From an uncultured Flavobacteriales bacterium (GTDB lineage: Bacteria > Bacteroidota > Bacteroidia > Flavobacteriales_D > Sanyastnellaceae): a DNA stretch of 64,000 nucleotides. This document shows positions 1 to 8,516 of this stretch, in pieces. A program made the translations under genes and the position numbers. The notes below the pieces were generated by a model. That model worked only from the letters and a program-made list of their open reading frames with translations, did not search any database and was not told where the DNA came from. Each line of letters starts with the position of its first letter. The stretch's first letter is position 1. Location: assembly GCA_905479115.1 (NCBI GenBank), contig CAJQLF010000018.1, forward strand, positions 40,437 to 104,436. Direction: 5' to 3'.

Positions 1-720
1 CCCTAGAAAAGTGCAATTGGAAATTTCCCCTCCAACGCGGCATTGCGGTCCGATTGCACTCGAACCATAAATCCGGGTGCTCATTTTGACAACTGTTTTT
101 TCTCCAATCACCAATGGACCTCGAAGGTGACTTCCTTCTTGGATTTCAACGTCGGGACCGATGAAAATAGGTCCGTCAGTAGAGTTTAAGGTGCATGCGA
201 TTAGTTTGCTCGTTGGGTGAACCCAAATGGACTGTTGATCACCTATGATTAGAGCATGGTTCTCAAGGGCCACTTGATTGGGGTTATTCAATCCCCAAGC
301 ATGGATAATCGTGGAGGACTGGTTCAGAATCCATTCTTTGGATTTCCGGAACAAATCCATCGGACTTTGCAGGTAGCAAATCTCTTCGGATTTGGCTTCC
401 CGTGGAGCTTCGGTCTCTGTTGTCCAGCGGAATAGCGTCAGACCATTCCATTTCAAGTTCTGTCCGGGCTCCAGTGCGGCAATGAGCCCCGTTGATGCCT
501 TCGTAGGAACCCACCGGTCATTCAAAGATCCATTTTGCAATGCAAAGTGAACTTTCTCTTGCTCACGTTGTTCCTTTTCCGTGATGTATTCGTATGCAGC
601 CCAAGCCCATAGCTCACTCAGTTCGAAAGCACCGATTAATAGCTTGCCTTTTTGGTGGTTCTTGCCAATCGGGTATAATTCAGACCACCCGCTGTGTGTG
701 AAAAATGGAACGTGTTTCAT
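1..720 (-). CDS. GlmU-like sugar nucleotidyltransferase / acyltransferase (3' end outside window)
   Basis: Reading the minus strand from ATG at 720 gives an open frame of 240 codons that runs off the left edge, so the C-terminus is missing. From about residue 150 it shows hexapeptide-like left-handed beta-helix sequence (IFIGPDVEIQEGSHLRGPLV, then SAIGPQCRVGGEISNCTFLG), as in the Bacteroidetes family of putative UDP-GlcNAc diphosphorylase / glucosamine-1-phosphate acetyltransferase used in cell-wall precursor synthesis. The N-terminus (SELYPIGKNHQKGKLLIGAF) aligns in position with the LLPLTxTRPVAxLRxG segment of that family, but the TRP part is not recognisable. The start is favoured because a TACGTTTG promoter lies 26 nt upstream. 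It is divergent from the MerR gene. Family assignment is from memory of the architecture. Confidence 0.72.
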   Translation of the reverse strand, partial: MKHVPFFTHSGWSELYPIGKNHQKGKLLIGAFELSELWAWAAYEYITEKEQREQEKVHFALQNGSLNDRWVPTKASTGLIAALEPGQNLKWNGLTLFRWTTETEAPREAKSEEICYLQSPMDLFRKSKEWILNQSSTIIHAWGLNNPNQVALENHALIIGDQQSIWVHPTSKLIACTLNSTDGPIFIGPDVEIQEGSHLRGPLVIGEKTVVKMSTRIYGSSAIGPQCRVGGEISNCTFLG

Positions 721-746
721 AGAAGCTATCGTCTCGGCTAAAGGTA

Positions 747-775
747 CAAACGTACTACAAGCCCAATGCGCCAAA
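747..775 (-). promoter_or_regulatory. Bacteroidetes-type promoter for the GlmU-like gene
   Basis: On the minus strand, TTTG (772-775) is followed after 17 nt by TACGTTTG (747-754), a full match to the TAnnTTTG -7 element of Bacteroidetes. It predicts a leader of about 20 nt before the ATG at 720. Confidence 0.6.
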
Positions 776-785
776 TGTAATTGAG

Positions 786-1682
786 ATGAAAGAAAGAGGC
801 ATCGCACAGCAGTTCTCGATTCGTGATCTAGAGCACTTCACGGGTGTAAAATCGCACACTATCCGAGCCTGGGAGCAGCGGTATGGTTTATTGGAGCCCA
901 AAAGGACTCCGACCAAAATTCGATACTACAGCGGAGATGATTTGAAAAAATTATTGAATGTGAGCTACTTGATGCATCACGGATTCAAGATTTCTAAAAT
1001 CGCTGGCATGGAAGAGCAGGTCCTTCTGGATCAGGTTCAAATGCTTCAATTAGAGGAAGGGGGAGTGAGCGCGGTTTTCAGCAACCTGAAGCTGAGCATG
1101 CTCAACTATGATGAAGCTCTTTTCCGTGAAGTTGTCGGGGCGTATTCGGACGAGCACGGCCTGGAAGCGACCGTTTTGGATGTGTTCCTTCCTTTCCTTT
1201 CTCAAATAGGTGTGTTGTGGCTGACCAATAGCATTTGTCCTTCTCAGGAGCATTTCATTAGTCATCTCATGAGACAAGAGTTACATGCCGCAGTCGCTCA
1301 GTCTTCCCTTCCTAATTCAGGCGATCAGCCATCGGTTATCTTGTACTTACCCGAACGTGAAATACATGACATAAGCCTCCTTTTCGTTCATTATCTGTGT
1401 AAGACCCGCGGAGTGAAGAGTATTTTCTTAGGCTCTAATGTGCCCTTTGCAGACTTAATAGGAGTGGGAGAGCAGTTTCCAAATGCCCGATTTGTTTCAT
1501 ACTGCACGACGCATCCTTCCTCCAACGAGGCTGCGGCGTATGTGGATATGGTAGAAGCGGAGTTTGGGGACACACAAAATAAATTTCTCTTGGGGGGGCG
1601 AGTCTTCGAGGGCGTGCAAGGGTTATCCTGTGTGGAGACTGCCGCGAACGGTCAGGAGTTGGTAGCCAATTTGTTCGGGTAA
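786..1682 (+). CDS. MerR-family regulator with C-terminal B12-binding domain (CarH/LitR-like)
   Basis: The 298-residue protein begins with a MerR winged helix (FSIRDLEHFTGVKSHTIRAW, then EQRYGLLEPKRT, residues about 10-80). It continues with a four-helix segment (CPSQEHFISHLM) and a Rossmann-like B12-binding domain (about 185-298). The histidine that ligates cobalt in CarH-type photoreceptors is at a matching position in PEREIHDIS, although the flanking Asp and Gly of DxHxxG are replaced by Glu and Ser. Members of this family repress light-induced carotenoid operons and are often next to an ECF sigma factor, as here. The 134-bp gap to the sigma gene holds inverted repeats that could be its operator. 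Light or B12 sensing is inferred, not shown. Confidence 0.85.
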   Translation: MKERGIAQQFSIRDLEHFTGVKSHTIRAWEQRYGLLEPKRTPTKIRYYSGDDLKKLLNVSYLMHHGFKISKIAGMEEQVLLDQVQMLQLEEGGVSAVFSNLKLSMLNYDEALFREVVGAYSDEHGLEATVLDVFLPFLSQIGVLWLTNSICPSQEHFISHLMRQELHAAVAQSSLPNSGDQPSVILYLPEREIHDISLLFVHYLCKTRGVKSIFLGSNVPFADLIGVGEQFPNARFVSYCTTHPSSNEAAAYVDMVEAEFGDTQNKFLLGGRVFEGVQGLSCVETAANGQELVANLFG

Positions 1683-1731
1683 TTTGCCGGACACACCTTG
1701 TTTCGATATCCCGTATTAGCCAAAATGTTTA

Positions 1732-1750
1732 AACTTTTTTGATAAAAGTT
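1732..1750. promoter_or_regulatory. Inverted repeat upstream of the sigma promoter, candidate MerR operator
   Basis: AACTTTT and AAAAGTT form a perfect 7-bp inverted repeat with a 5-nt spacer, ending 9 nt before the -33 element. The palindrome GTTTAAAC (1727-1734) overlaps its left edge. Operator function is inferred from position. Confidence 0.4.
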
Positions 1751-1759
1751 AGACAAAAC

Positions 1760-1791
1760 TTTGGAACATAGGACATTTTGTTTAATCTTTG
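1760..1791 (+). promoter_or_regulatory. Promoter of the ECF sigma gene
   Basis: TTTG (1760-1763), 19 nt, then TAATCTTTG (1783-1791). This matches the Bacteroidetes -33/-7 pair except for one extra base in the TA-to-TTTG spacer. The start codon is 25 nt downstream. Confidence 0.6.
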
Positions 1792-1810
1792 CCTCGTAAC
1801 GTTAAACAAA
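1777..1810. promoter_or_regulatory. Long inverted repeat spanning the sigma-gene start site
   Basis: TTTGTTTAA (1777-1785) and TTAAACAAA (1802-1810) form a perfect 9-bp inverted repeat with a 16-nt spacer, bracketing the predicted transcription start. With GTTTAAAC at 1727-1734 this makes three GTTTAA-type half-site clusters in the MerR-sigma intergenic region. It may be a regulator site. Confidence 0.45.
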
Positions 1811-1816
1811 CAGACC

Positions 1817-2320
1817 ATGAGTTCCATTGAATTTAATAGCCTCCTCGTTGCGAATCGCTCCTTTCTAAACGGTTTTGCTTTCGGTTTTACCCGAGATTCA
1901 CAAGATGCAGAAGATTTGATTCAGGACACCATGGTCAAAGCCCTGCGTTACAAGAACAACTTCAAGGAAGGAACCAACATTAAGGGATGGTTGTACACCA
2001 TCATGCGAAACATCTTCATCAATAATTACAAACGAAAGAAGTTTCAAAATACCATCTTAGACACGACAGACAATCAGTATTATTTAAACTCTGGGTCGAT
2101 GCAAGCTGATACGGTCACATCTGCAATCAATGAGCAAGACATCCTCAGCACCATTGAAGAGTTGAAACCAGAGTTCAAGGTCCCTTTCAAAATGTTTATG
2201 GAGGGATACCATTACGATGAGATATCAGAAGAATTATCCATCCCAATGGGTACGGTGAAGAGCCGCATTTTCCATGCCCGGCGTAAGCTGGGAGCCCAGC
2301 TCCAAGCGTTCCGGTATTGA
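1817..2320 (+). CDS. ECF-type RNA polymerase sigma factor
   Basis: The 167-residue protein has the two ECF sigma regions. Region 2 contains DAEDLIQDTMVKALRYKNNF and KGWLYTIMRNIFINNYKR (about 20-80), which bind the -10 element and core polymerase. Region 4 contains YDEISEELSIPMGTVKSRIF (about 130-155), the helix-turn-helix for the -35 element. I use ATG 1817 rather than the ATG at 1778, because 1778 would lie inside the promoter (1760-1791). It follows the MerR-B12 regulator, a pairing known from Bacteroidetes carotenoid/light loci, but no crt genes follow. A terminator closes the unit. No anti-sigma gene is adjacent. Confidence 0.9.
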   Translation: MSSIEFNSLLVANRSFLNGFAFGFTRDSQDAEDLIQDTMVKALRYKNNFKEGTNIKGWLYTIMRNIFINNYKRKKFQNTILDTTDNQYYLNSGSMQADTVTSAINEQDILSTIEELKPEFKVPFKMFMEGYHYDEISEELSIPMGTVKSRIFHARRKLGAQLQAFRY

Positions 2321-2357
2321 TGTTCGGGATAATTTGCCGATTTTATTGAATAGAAGC

Positions 2358-2390
2358 AACCAATGGTGATCTCCATTGGTTTCTTTTTTT
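2358..2390 (+). terminator. Rho-independent terminator after the sigma gene
   Basis: A 9-bp stem (AACCAATGG / CCATTGGTT) with a 6-nt loop is followed by a T-rich run. It lies between the sigma gene and the next gene, and it overlaps the longer alternative start of that gene at 2363, which argues against that start. Confidence 0.75.
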
Positions 2391-2425
2391 GTGGTATACT
2401 TACCTTTTACTCCAAAGCGTCTGAA

Positions 2426-5400
2426 ATGATTCATTTGCCTAAGTCATTCTTTTCGGGGGTTCTCTTCCTCTCTTCGGCTTTTGCCCTCATGCCGAATCAA
2501 GCAATTTCTCAACTCGAAGTTGAAACAAACTTGACGCTTGAAGAATACGTTAACGATATTCTCCTTGGCAGCGGAATCCAAGCCACGAATATCACGTATA
2601 CGGGAGGGACCAACCAGCTTGGATACATGACAGGGGCTGAAGACGTGTTCTCAATCAATTCAGGATTGATCTTGAGTTGTGACGTTGCAGAAAACTTAGA
2701 ATGTCCGACAGACTTTCTGACCTGCGACGGATGCTTAGGGGGGGGATTCAATGATCCTGATTTATTGGACATTGCAAACTCTGTCCCACCCTTGATTGGC
2801 GAATCTTTTTCTGTCAATTCTGTCAATGATGGGTGTGTGCTTGAATTCGACTTTGTAGCGGCAGGTGATACAATCAGCTTTAATTATGTGTTTGGGTCTG
2901 ATGAGTACGAGACCTGGATTAATACGCAATACAACGATGTTTTTGCTTTTTTCTTGAGTGGACCAGGAATCACGGGGCCATACGATAGCCCTGCAGGATT
3001 CCCAGATGGGTCAGTCAACATCGCAGGCGTTCCGGATACGGACCCGGTTCTTCCGATTACCATTTCTTCGGTAAACTCGGGTACAAACCCCGAATATTAC
3101 ATCGATAATCAGGGGGGGACAGATGTCTGCATCAACGGATATACCGTTCCTTTTACGGCGATGCACCCGGTTGAATGTGGAGAGACCTATCACATCAAAC
3201 TAGCCATCGCAGACGGTTCAGATACAGCGCTCGAGTCCATTGTGGTCTTGGAAGAAGGCTCCTTTGAATCCAATGCGGTTGTTCAAATTGATTTGTCCAT
3301 TGATGTGGGAGGACCAGATGCGAATACGATTTATGAAGATTGTGGACAAGCTACGCTGACGTTTGAGCGCCCCGTGGAGACCATTCTCGAAATTCAAGAG
3401 ATGGTATACATCGATTACGGCAACAGTGTAGCGACCAATGGGGTTGACTATGGTCAGCCCCAGCCTGACGGGTCTTTGCTGCCTCTGCCGGATTCTGTGG
3501 TTTTTGAGCCTTTTGTGAGCATTGTGGAATTTGTATTGGTCGCGGATATTGATGGCATAGATGAGGGGCCTGAACTGGTGGAGATGCAAATTGAGAACGT
3601 CGCGGCTTGCAACGGAGGTGGTCTGACAACTTACTTCAGTTTTTACGTGGCGGAAGATCCGCCTCCTTTTGTGGTGGAAGATTTTTTCACGACCATATGT
3701 CAAGGGGATGAGATTGAGGTAGGCCCTGTTGTAACAGGAGGATACGGAAACTACACATTTGATTGGGATTGTCCTGAAGGGGATGATGAGGCATTATTGT
3801 TGATGGCACCTCTGGACGACTGGTCGTGTTTTGTAACAGTAGGTGACACATGTGATTTAGCCCTGAACCCTCAGACGGTCGAAGTGGCCATTGAAGTATT
3901 GGAATTTCCACCACTGGAAATCGCAATCAATGAAGAGGGGCCCATTGTTTTGGAATGCAACGGTTCGGCGGATATTAGCTCAACAGCATCAGGCGGGGAT
4001 GGCGTTTATACGTACACCTGGTCGGACCAAGATGGGGCGAATCTGTGGCCTTCTTGGTGGGATCCAAGTATCCTCACGTTAAGCACTTGGGCCAACGCCG
4101 ATGAGGTGTTCGTGACCTTGACGGACGGTTGTGGTTTCGAAGTAGTTGACAGCATTGAAGTTGAATACAACATCCCCTCGATTGAAATTACAGTGGATGA
4201 TGAGGTGACCGTGTTGTGCAACGACCCCTTCACAGTCGCGGCTTCAGCCAGTGGCCAGGCTCCGTTTTTTTACACCTGGTTGAATGGCAACCAGTGGTTA
4301 GATTTTGACAATACGTTGAATTGGCAAACCAGCACCGATGCAACGTTAACGTTACAAGTGTCGGACAATTGCGGTCAATCCGAGGAAGCAATCGTCCAGA
4401 TTACAGTTGATGCTCCTGACGTTGAAGTTTCTTTGCCTCAAAGCTTGGTCGGACCGTGTACAGAAGTTTTCGATGTCATGGCAAGCGTCACCAGCGGGTC
4501 AGGCGGCTATCAATACACATGGTATCAGAACGGAATCAACTTGAATGAATCCGGTTCGAGCATCGACGTACAACTTTCGGAGTCCAGTACGATTTCCGTG
4601 AATGTTGACGATGGATGCGGTCAAAGTGGCAGCGCGAGCGCAATGGTCACCATTGATAATCCGCCTTTGGTCATCGAGTTGGGTCCCGATGTGTACGCGA
4701 GTTGCATCGATTTCACCAACATTCCGGTGGATATTGTCAGTGGGTCGGGTGCATACGCGTATGAATGGTCAGTGAGCGGTGAGCCATACGATCAAGGTCC
4801 TGACATTACCGTTCAATCCTATGGAACGATTCCAATTTCCGTTTCGGTCACCGATGGATGCGGTGGAGCGGACGAGGACTCATTGGTGTACCACATTCCC
4901 GATATTCCGCTCGGCGTCCAAATGACTCCCTCTCAGACGATTTGCGCTGGAGATGGTATCTCATTGGAAGTGGAGGCCACTGGAGGAGAAGATGGTTTTG
5001 TTTACTTCTGGCCTACGCTTGATGCATATGGCCCGGTACAATACATCACCCCGCTGCAGTCGGCTGTTTATCCTGTTGTTGCAACAGATATTTGCGGGGA
5101 TGCGATTGATACTTCCACCAATATTGAAGTTCAGTATCTGTTCAGCGACTTCGTGGCGAGCATGTCTGAGACGGATGAAAATCTTTACACGTTCCGCGCG
5201 ACTCCTTCACCGGAAGAGCCATTTGATGGCGCTTATTCATATCACTGGGATTTCGGTGATGGTTCTACAGCAGATGAACCGATAACGACGCATCTCTTTG
5301 ACGGTTTGAGTGATTATACGGTTTCATTGGACATCACGAGTTCGGTGGGCTGCACAAATCAAGCCTATACCGTCGTTCGCGGCCCCGTTCTTTTGTATGT

Positions 5401-5665
5401 GCCAACGGCATTTACGCCGAACAATGATGGAATCAACGATGGATTCAAGGTGATTGGAAGCCAAATCATGAACTATGAAATCTGGGTCATGAACCGCTGG
5501 GGCGAATTGGTTTTCCACAGCACGAGCTTAGAGGATGTATGGGTTGGGGATGTGCAAGGAGGGACGCATTATGCTGAAAATGGCATCTACAATTGGCTGA
5601 TTCGCTTGAAAGGATTTAACACCGATGCGGAGGAGTATTCTGGCACGCTTCAATTGATGCGATAG
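2426..5665 (+). CDS. Large secreted protein: choice-of-anchor L, Ig-like repeats, PKD, T9SS type B sorting domain
   Basis: The start is ATG 2426, giving 1079 residues with a signal peptide (MIHLPKSFFSGVLFLSSAFA). Residues about 27-280 resemble the choice-of-anchor L domain (SGLILSCDV, YVFGSDEYETWI). Several Ig/SprB-like repeats follow, each with a DGCG or DNCG motif (about 430-880), then a PKD domain around residue 935 (YHWDFGDGS). The last 88 residues form a type B (CHU_C) T9SS sorting domain (VPTAFTPNNDGINDGF, MNRWGELVF). Such proteins cross the outer membrane by T9SS and act as surface or gliding adhesins; the ligand is unknown. It is expressed alone, with terminators on both sides. Confidence 0.85.
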   Translation: MIHLPKSFFSGVLFLSSAFALMPNQAISQLEVETNLTLEEYVNDILLGSGIQATNITYTGGTNQLGYMTGAEDVFSINSGLILSCDVAENLECPTDFLTCDGCLGGGFNDPDLLDIANSVPPLIGESFSVNSVNDGCVLEFDFVAAGDTISFNYVFGSDEYETWINTQYNDVFAFFLSGPGITGPYDSPAGFPDGSVNIAGVPDTDPVLPITISSVNSGTNPEYYIDNQGGTDVCINGYTVPFTAMHPVECGETYHIKLAIADGSDTALESIVVLEEGSFESNAVVQIDLSIDVGGPDANTIYEDCGQATLTFERPVETILEIQEMVYIDYGNSVATNGVDYGQPQPDGSLLPLPDSVVFEPFVSIVEFVLVADIDGIDEGPELVEMQIENVAACNGGGLTTYFSFYVAEDPPPFVVEDFFTTICQGDEIEVGPVVTGGYGNYTFDWDCPEGDDEALLLMAPLDDWSCFVTVGDTCDLALNPQTVEVAIEVLEFPPLEIAINEEGPIVLECNGSADISSTASGGDGVYTYTWSDQDGANLWPSWWDPSILTLSTWANADEVFVTLTDGCGFEVVDSIEVEYNIPSIEITVDDEVTVLCNDPFTVAASASGQAPFFYTWLNGNQWLDFDNTLNWQTSTDATLTLQVSDNCGQSEEAIVQITVDAPDVEVSLPQSLVGPCTEVFDVMASVTSGSGGYQYTWYQNGINLNESGSSIDVQLSESSTISVNVDDGCGQSGSASAMVTIDNPPLVIELGPDVYASCIDFTNIPVDIVSGSGAYAYEWSVSGEPYDQGPDITVQSYGTIPISVSVTDGCGGADEDSLVYHIPDIPLGVQMTPSQTICAGDGISLEVEATGGEDGFVYFWPTLDAYGPVQYITPLQSAVYPVVATDICGDAIDTSTNIEVQYLFSDFVASMSETDENLYTFRATPSPEEPFDGAYSYHWDFGDGSTADEPITTHLFDGLSDYTVSLDITSSVGCTNQAYTVVRGPVLLYVPTAFTPNNDGINDGFKVIGSQIMNYEIWVMNRWGELVFHSTSLEDVWVGDVQGGTHYAENGIYNWLIRLKGFNTDAEEYSGTLQLMR

Positions 5666-5736
5666 TACGAATGATTCATTAAGGAGTCTTTTGGTTGGAT
5701 ACTTTGGGTGAATTCAAGTTCGAGATTTGTTTGAGC

Positions 5737-5768
5737 AAAAAAAAGACCGCTTTCAAAGCGGTCTTTTT
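5737..5768. terminator. Bidirectional terminator between convergent genes
   Basis: A long perfect hairpin (AAAAAGACCGCTTT, one-base loop, then the complement) with A-run and T-run flanks serves the T9SS protein on the plus strand and the small membrane protein on the minus strand. Confidence 0.88.
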
Positions 5769-5785
5769 GCGAATGGTTGGTGGAT

Positions 5786-6178
5786 TTATTTGGCCTTGAC
5801 TAAACCGAAAACAGCCAGCGCAATGGCAAGCATGTCGGGAACGGCCATTTCAGTGCTGAAGTTCATCACTGTGGAATTGCTAAATACGGTAAAGAACAAG
5901 GCCAACAAAACACCCGTGCCGATAATGTAGGCGATGAGGGCATTCTTTGCAGTATTCATTGAGCAAGACCGAATCAAGATCAGTGTGAGACCAAGCATCA
6001 AGAGTGCAGGAGAAAGTCCATAGTGAAACATGGTTGCCATTTCAAGCAGTTCAGGAGATTCGGTTGCACGTGTTTCGCCTACCATTTGCATGGCCATTGA
6101 ATCAGGTGCAAAAAGCATGATGATGCCCATGAGCGCATTGTACGCGCCTAGAATTGTGAGGGTCGTTGACGTTTTCAT
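5786..6178 (-). CDS. Small four-helix membrane protein, unrecognised
   Basis: The protein has 130 residues from ATG 6178 (MKTSTTLTILGAYNALMGII). I choose this start over 6208 because a TAGGTTTG promoter at 6206-6213 would overlap the longer form. Four hydrophobic stretches are visible, at about 5-28, 50-72, 77-98 and 108-128. A short loop (SMAMQMVGETRATESPELLE) lies between the first two. I see no catalytic motif and do not recognise the family; it resembles small DoxX/DUF-type Bacteroidetes membrane proteins only in general layout. It is monocistronic, convergent with the T9SS protein gene and divergent from the sugar transporter. Confidence 0.75.
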   Translation of the reverse strand: MKTSTTLTILGAYNALMGIIMLFAPDSMAMQMVGETRATESPELLEMATMFHYGLSPALLMLGLTLILIRSCSMNTAKNALIAYIIGTGVLLALFFTVFSNSTVMNFSTEMAVPDMLAIALAVFGLVKAK

Positions 6179-6205
6179 CGAGAGAAGGATTGGTTTTTGA
6201 ATGGG

Positions 6206-6236
6206 CAAACCTAGGAAATCAAGCTTGAAAAGTCAA
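6206..6236 (-). promoter_or_regulatory. Promoter of the small membrane protein gene
   Basis: On the minus strand, TTG (6234-6236) is followed after 20 nt by TAGGTTTG (6206-6213), an exact TAnnTTTG match. The ATG at 6178 is 27 nt downstream. Confidence 0.65.
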
Positions 6237-6337
6237 TTTAAATCAATGCCCAGATCAACCTTTCATTGAGTCAAGCCGTTGGCTGTCAAAAAGACTTCTT
6301 CTGCCACAGTGTTCGATAATGCTGTTTCTTTGCGACC

Positions 6338-7648
6338 ATGAAATCTAGTTCTAATTCTTTCCGAGGACCATTTATCGTGGTTACGACGTTGTTCTTTATG
6401 TGGGGATTCATCACGGTCATGGTGGATGCTTTGGTTCCTCGTTTGAAAGACGTTTTTGAATTGACCTTACTCCAAGCGGGTCTCGTTCAATTTGCTTGGT
6501 TCGCTGCTTATGGCTTATTGAGTATTCCAGGTGGTAACCTTATAGAGCGCATTGGATACAAACGGGGAATTTTGGTTGGGTTGAGCCTTGCCGCCATGGG
6601 TTGCCTTTTGTTCTATCCCGCTGCAGCGACCCGAACCTACGGCTTGTTTTTGCTTGCTCTCTTCGTCGTAGCAGGAGGAATTACTTTGTTGCAAGTGGCT
6701 GCAAATCCTTACATCTCCGTGCTGGGCGATCCTGAGAAAGCTTCGAGTCGATTGAATCTGGCCCAAGCATTCAATTCGCTTGGAACAACCATCGCTCCAG
6801 TCGTGGCGGCTAGTTTTCTGTTGAGCGATGAAATCCTCTCGACCAAGGAACAGGTGGGCTTGTCCGTTGGAGAAATGGAGTCGTATAGATTAGCGGAGGC
6901 GGCGGCAGTTCAGGGTCCTTTCGTCTCTTTGGCATTGGGTTTTTTGCTGCTTGCTGTGCTCATTGGTGTCAGTAAACTTCCCCGAATTTTGGGTGGTAGT
7001 GTGGGAGGTGGCTTGGCCAAGGCGTGGGCGAACAAGACACTCCGATATGGAGCGCTCGGCATTTTCGTGTACGTAGGTGCTGAAGTCGCCATCGGTTCGT
7101 ATATGGTTGGATACGGTTTAGAATTGGGAGTGGAATCGGTCATTCGAGAAACCTCATGGCTTTCGTCCATGGCAGCGGTTGCAGCATCCATAAGCGGCAA
7201 GACACTGGAGGGGATGGACGCGAAGGGGCTCATCGGAGCACTTCTGACGTTTTATTGGGGAGGAGCTATGATTGGCCGGTTTATCGGTTCGATTATTATG
7301 CAGAAGCTGGCGCCGCAGCGCTTGTTAGGCTTTTTTGCTCTTGGTGCTGTGTCATTGATTATTCTGAGCATGGTGACGAGTGGTGTAACAGCGATTTTAG
7401 CTTTGATCGGTGTTGGATTCTTCAATAGCATCATGTTCCCGACTATTTTCACTCTGGGGATTGGTGAGTTGGGAGACCTGAAACCATTAGGCAGCGGAAT
7501 CCTTTGCACGGCTATTGTCGGGGGGGCATTCATTCCACCCGCTGTAGGTGCTTTGGCCGATGGTTTTGGCTTTGCAGTTGCCTTGGTGCTTCCTGTCCTT
7601 TGCTACATGTACATTCAGTATTTTGCTACACAAGTTGCGAAATCGTGA
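6338..7648 (+). CDS. Sugar MFS transporter, FucP/GluP family
   Basis: The 436-residue protein has about 12 transmembrane helices. The N-terminal FFMWGFITVMVDALVPRLKD and the NLAQAFNSLGTTIAPVVAA segment (around residue 143) are typical of the FucP/GluP branch (fucose, glucose or galactose:proton symporters) of the major facilitator superfamily. It probably imports a hexose across the inner membrane; the exact sugar cannot be read from sequence. A weak -7 element (TTTCTTTG, 6325-6332) lies 5 nt before the ATG, so the mRNA may be nearly leaderless. No sugar-catabolic genes are adjacent. Confidence 0.88.
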   Translation: MKSSSNSFRGPFIVVTTLFFMWGFITVMVDALVPRLKDVFELTLLQAGLVQFAWFAAYGLLSIPGGNLIERIGYKRGILVGLSLAAMGCLLFYPAAATRTYGLFLLALFVVAGGITLLQVAANPYISVLGDPEKASSRLNLAQAFNSLGTTIAPVVAASFLLSDEILSTKEQVGLSVGEMESYRLAEAAAVQGPFVSLALGFLLLAVLIGVSKLPRILGGSVGGGLAKAWANKTLRYGALGIFVYVGAEVAIGSYMVGYGLELGVESVIRETSWLSSMAAVAASISGKTLEGMDAKGLIGALLTFYWGGAMIGRFIGSIIMQKLAPQRLLGFFALGAVSLIILSMVTSGVTAILALIGVGFFNSIMFPTIFTLGIGELGDLKPLGSGILCTAIVGGAFIPPAVGALADGFGFAVALVLPVLCYMYIQYFATQVAKS

Positions 7649-7796
7649 CGTTTAGAAGGCGAATTCTTGTCTTTTAGATAAAATTCCTTAACAAAGAGGG
7701 AATCTTTTTGCACAGTGACAACTATTTGCCGAGTTTTTGTGTTCTTTCGTTGTTGAGATACTGAAACGCGTGTGCAGCGCACTAACAAACCGAAGA

Positions 7797-7940
7797 ATGG
7801 CCCGTAAAAAGCGAGAAAAAGAACTTCAGCCGAATATCAAAGTACGACTGGATCGAAGAACTGTCATTACGGTGCGTGATCAGGAGAAATTGGCGTTTTG
7901 GAAGGAGAAATACCCCGGACTCGAAATTTTAGAGGAGTAA
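7797..7940 (+). CDS. Small basic protein of 47 residues, unrecognised
   Basis: ATG 7797 gives MARKKREKELQPNIKVRLDR, then RTVITVRDQEKLAFWKEKYP and GLEILEE. It is highly charged, with no signal peptide or membrane segment and no recognised domain. A long upstream extension of the frame exists (to 7737) but looks non-coding. The gene is followed 20 nt later by a strong terminator and is flanked by unrelated genes, which supports a real short transcription unit. A role such as nucleic-acid binding would be a guess from charge alone. Confidence 0.6.
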   Translation: MARKKREKELQPNIKVRLDRRTVITVRDQEKLAFWKEKYPGLEILEE

Positions 7941-7960
7941 GCGCAAGCGCTTAACTTCTA

Positions 7961-8002
7961 TTGCATTAAAAAAGCCGGGGAAACCCGGCTTTTTTAATGC
8001 AA
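7961..8002. terminator. Bidirectional terminator with 19-bp perfect stem
   Basis: Perfect arms of 19 bp at 7961-7979 and 7984-8002 enclose a GAAA loop. A- and T-runs on both sides serve the 47-residue gene and the convergent gene at 8041-8310. A second short hairpin (TAAGCG/CGCTTA) overlaps the stop codon at 7938-7953. Confidence 0.9.
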
Positions 8003-8040
8003 TGAAGTTTGAAATGCATTCAAACGAAGGGGTTTAATTC

Positions 8041-8310
8041 CTAAGCAACTTCGTTCTGCTTCCAGGGAGCAAATGCGAGTTGTTCGCGTCCTTTTTTCGT
8101 AAGCGTATATCCATTTTTATTCTGGAGCATGCCATCCAGGTATAGGTTGGTAATGCGCTCACCAATTCGTGCTTGCCCAACACTCAAATCCGTGTCTGCT
8201 TCGATTCGCTTCCAGAAGTTTCGCTCCAACACCGCGAGGCGGATGTGAGATTGTTGTTCTTGCTTATACGTTTGGATGATATCCAGGATCATATAATCGT
8301 ACTTATCCAT
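8041..8310 (-). CDS. Small winged-helix-like protein, hypothetical
   Basis: The protein has 89 residues: MDKYDYMILDIIQTYKQEQQ, a helical middle (VGQARIGERITNLYLDGMLQ) and a beta-wing-like end (NKNGYTLTKKGREQLAF). The pattern of three helices followed by a hairpin resembles a winged helix as in PadR/MarR-like regulators or replication-initiator domains, but I cannot name a family. No partner gene is adjacent. About 200 bp of non-coding DNA lies upstream. DNA binding is inferred only from predicted fold. Confidence 0.6.
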   Translation of the reverse strand: MDKYDYMILDIIQTYKQEQQSHIRLAVLERNFWKRIEADTDLSVGQARIGERITNLYLDGMLQNKNGYTLTKKGREQLAFAPWKQNEVA

Positions 8311-8467
8311 GGTGCTTTGATTTGGTGTAGGTTAGGGAGGCGATTCTAAGTTGTGCGTTCATGCTGTGATCTACGTTACGAACAGCCGCAAATTAGACGG
8401 CACCGTGTGCAATGCAGTCGAGAAGAGAAAGGAAATATGAACGATTTGTTAACGGTATTCAGCGGAA

Positions 8468-8490
8468 TGTTAATTTCTTGTGAATTAACA
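8468..8490. repeat. 8-bp inverted repeat in the 8311-8516 intergenic region
   Basis: TGTTAATT and AATTAACA are separated by 7 nt. There is no T-run on the minus strand, so it is a poor terminator for aat; it might be a protein-binding site. Nothing else was recognised in this gap. Confidence 0.3.
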
Positions 8491-8516
8491 GGTCTAAACC
8501 ACCATGAATCAGTCGT

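Noticed and set aside
2360..2381. Operator palindrome before the large T9SS protein
   Set aside because: The hairpin is followed by a T-run directly after the sigma gene, so a terminator explains it better.
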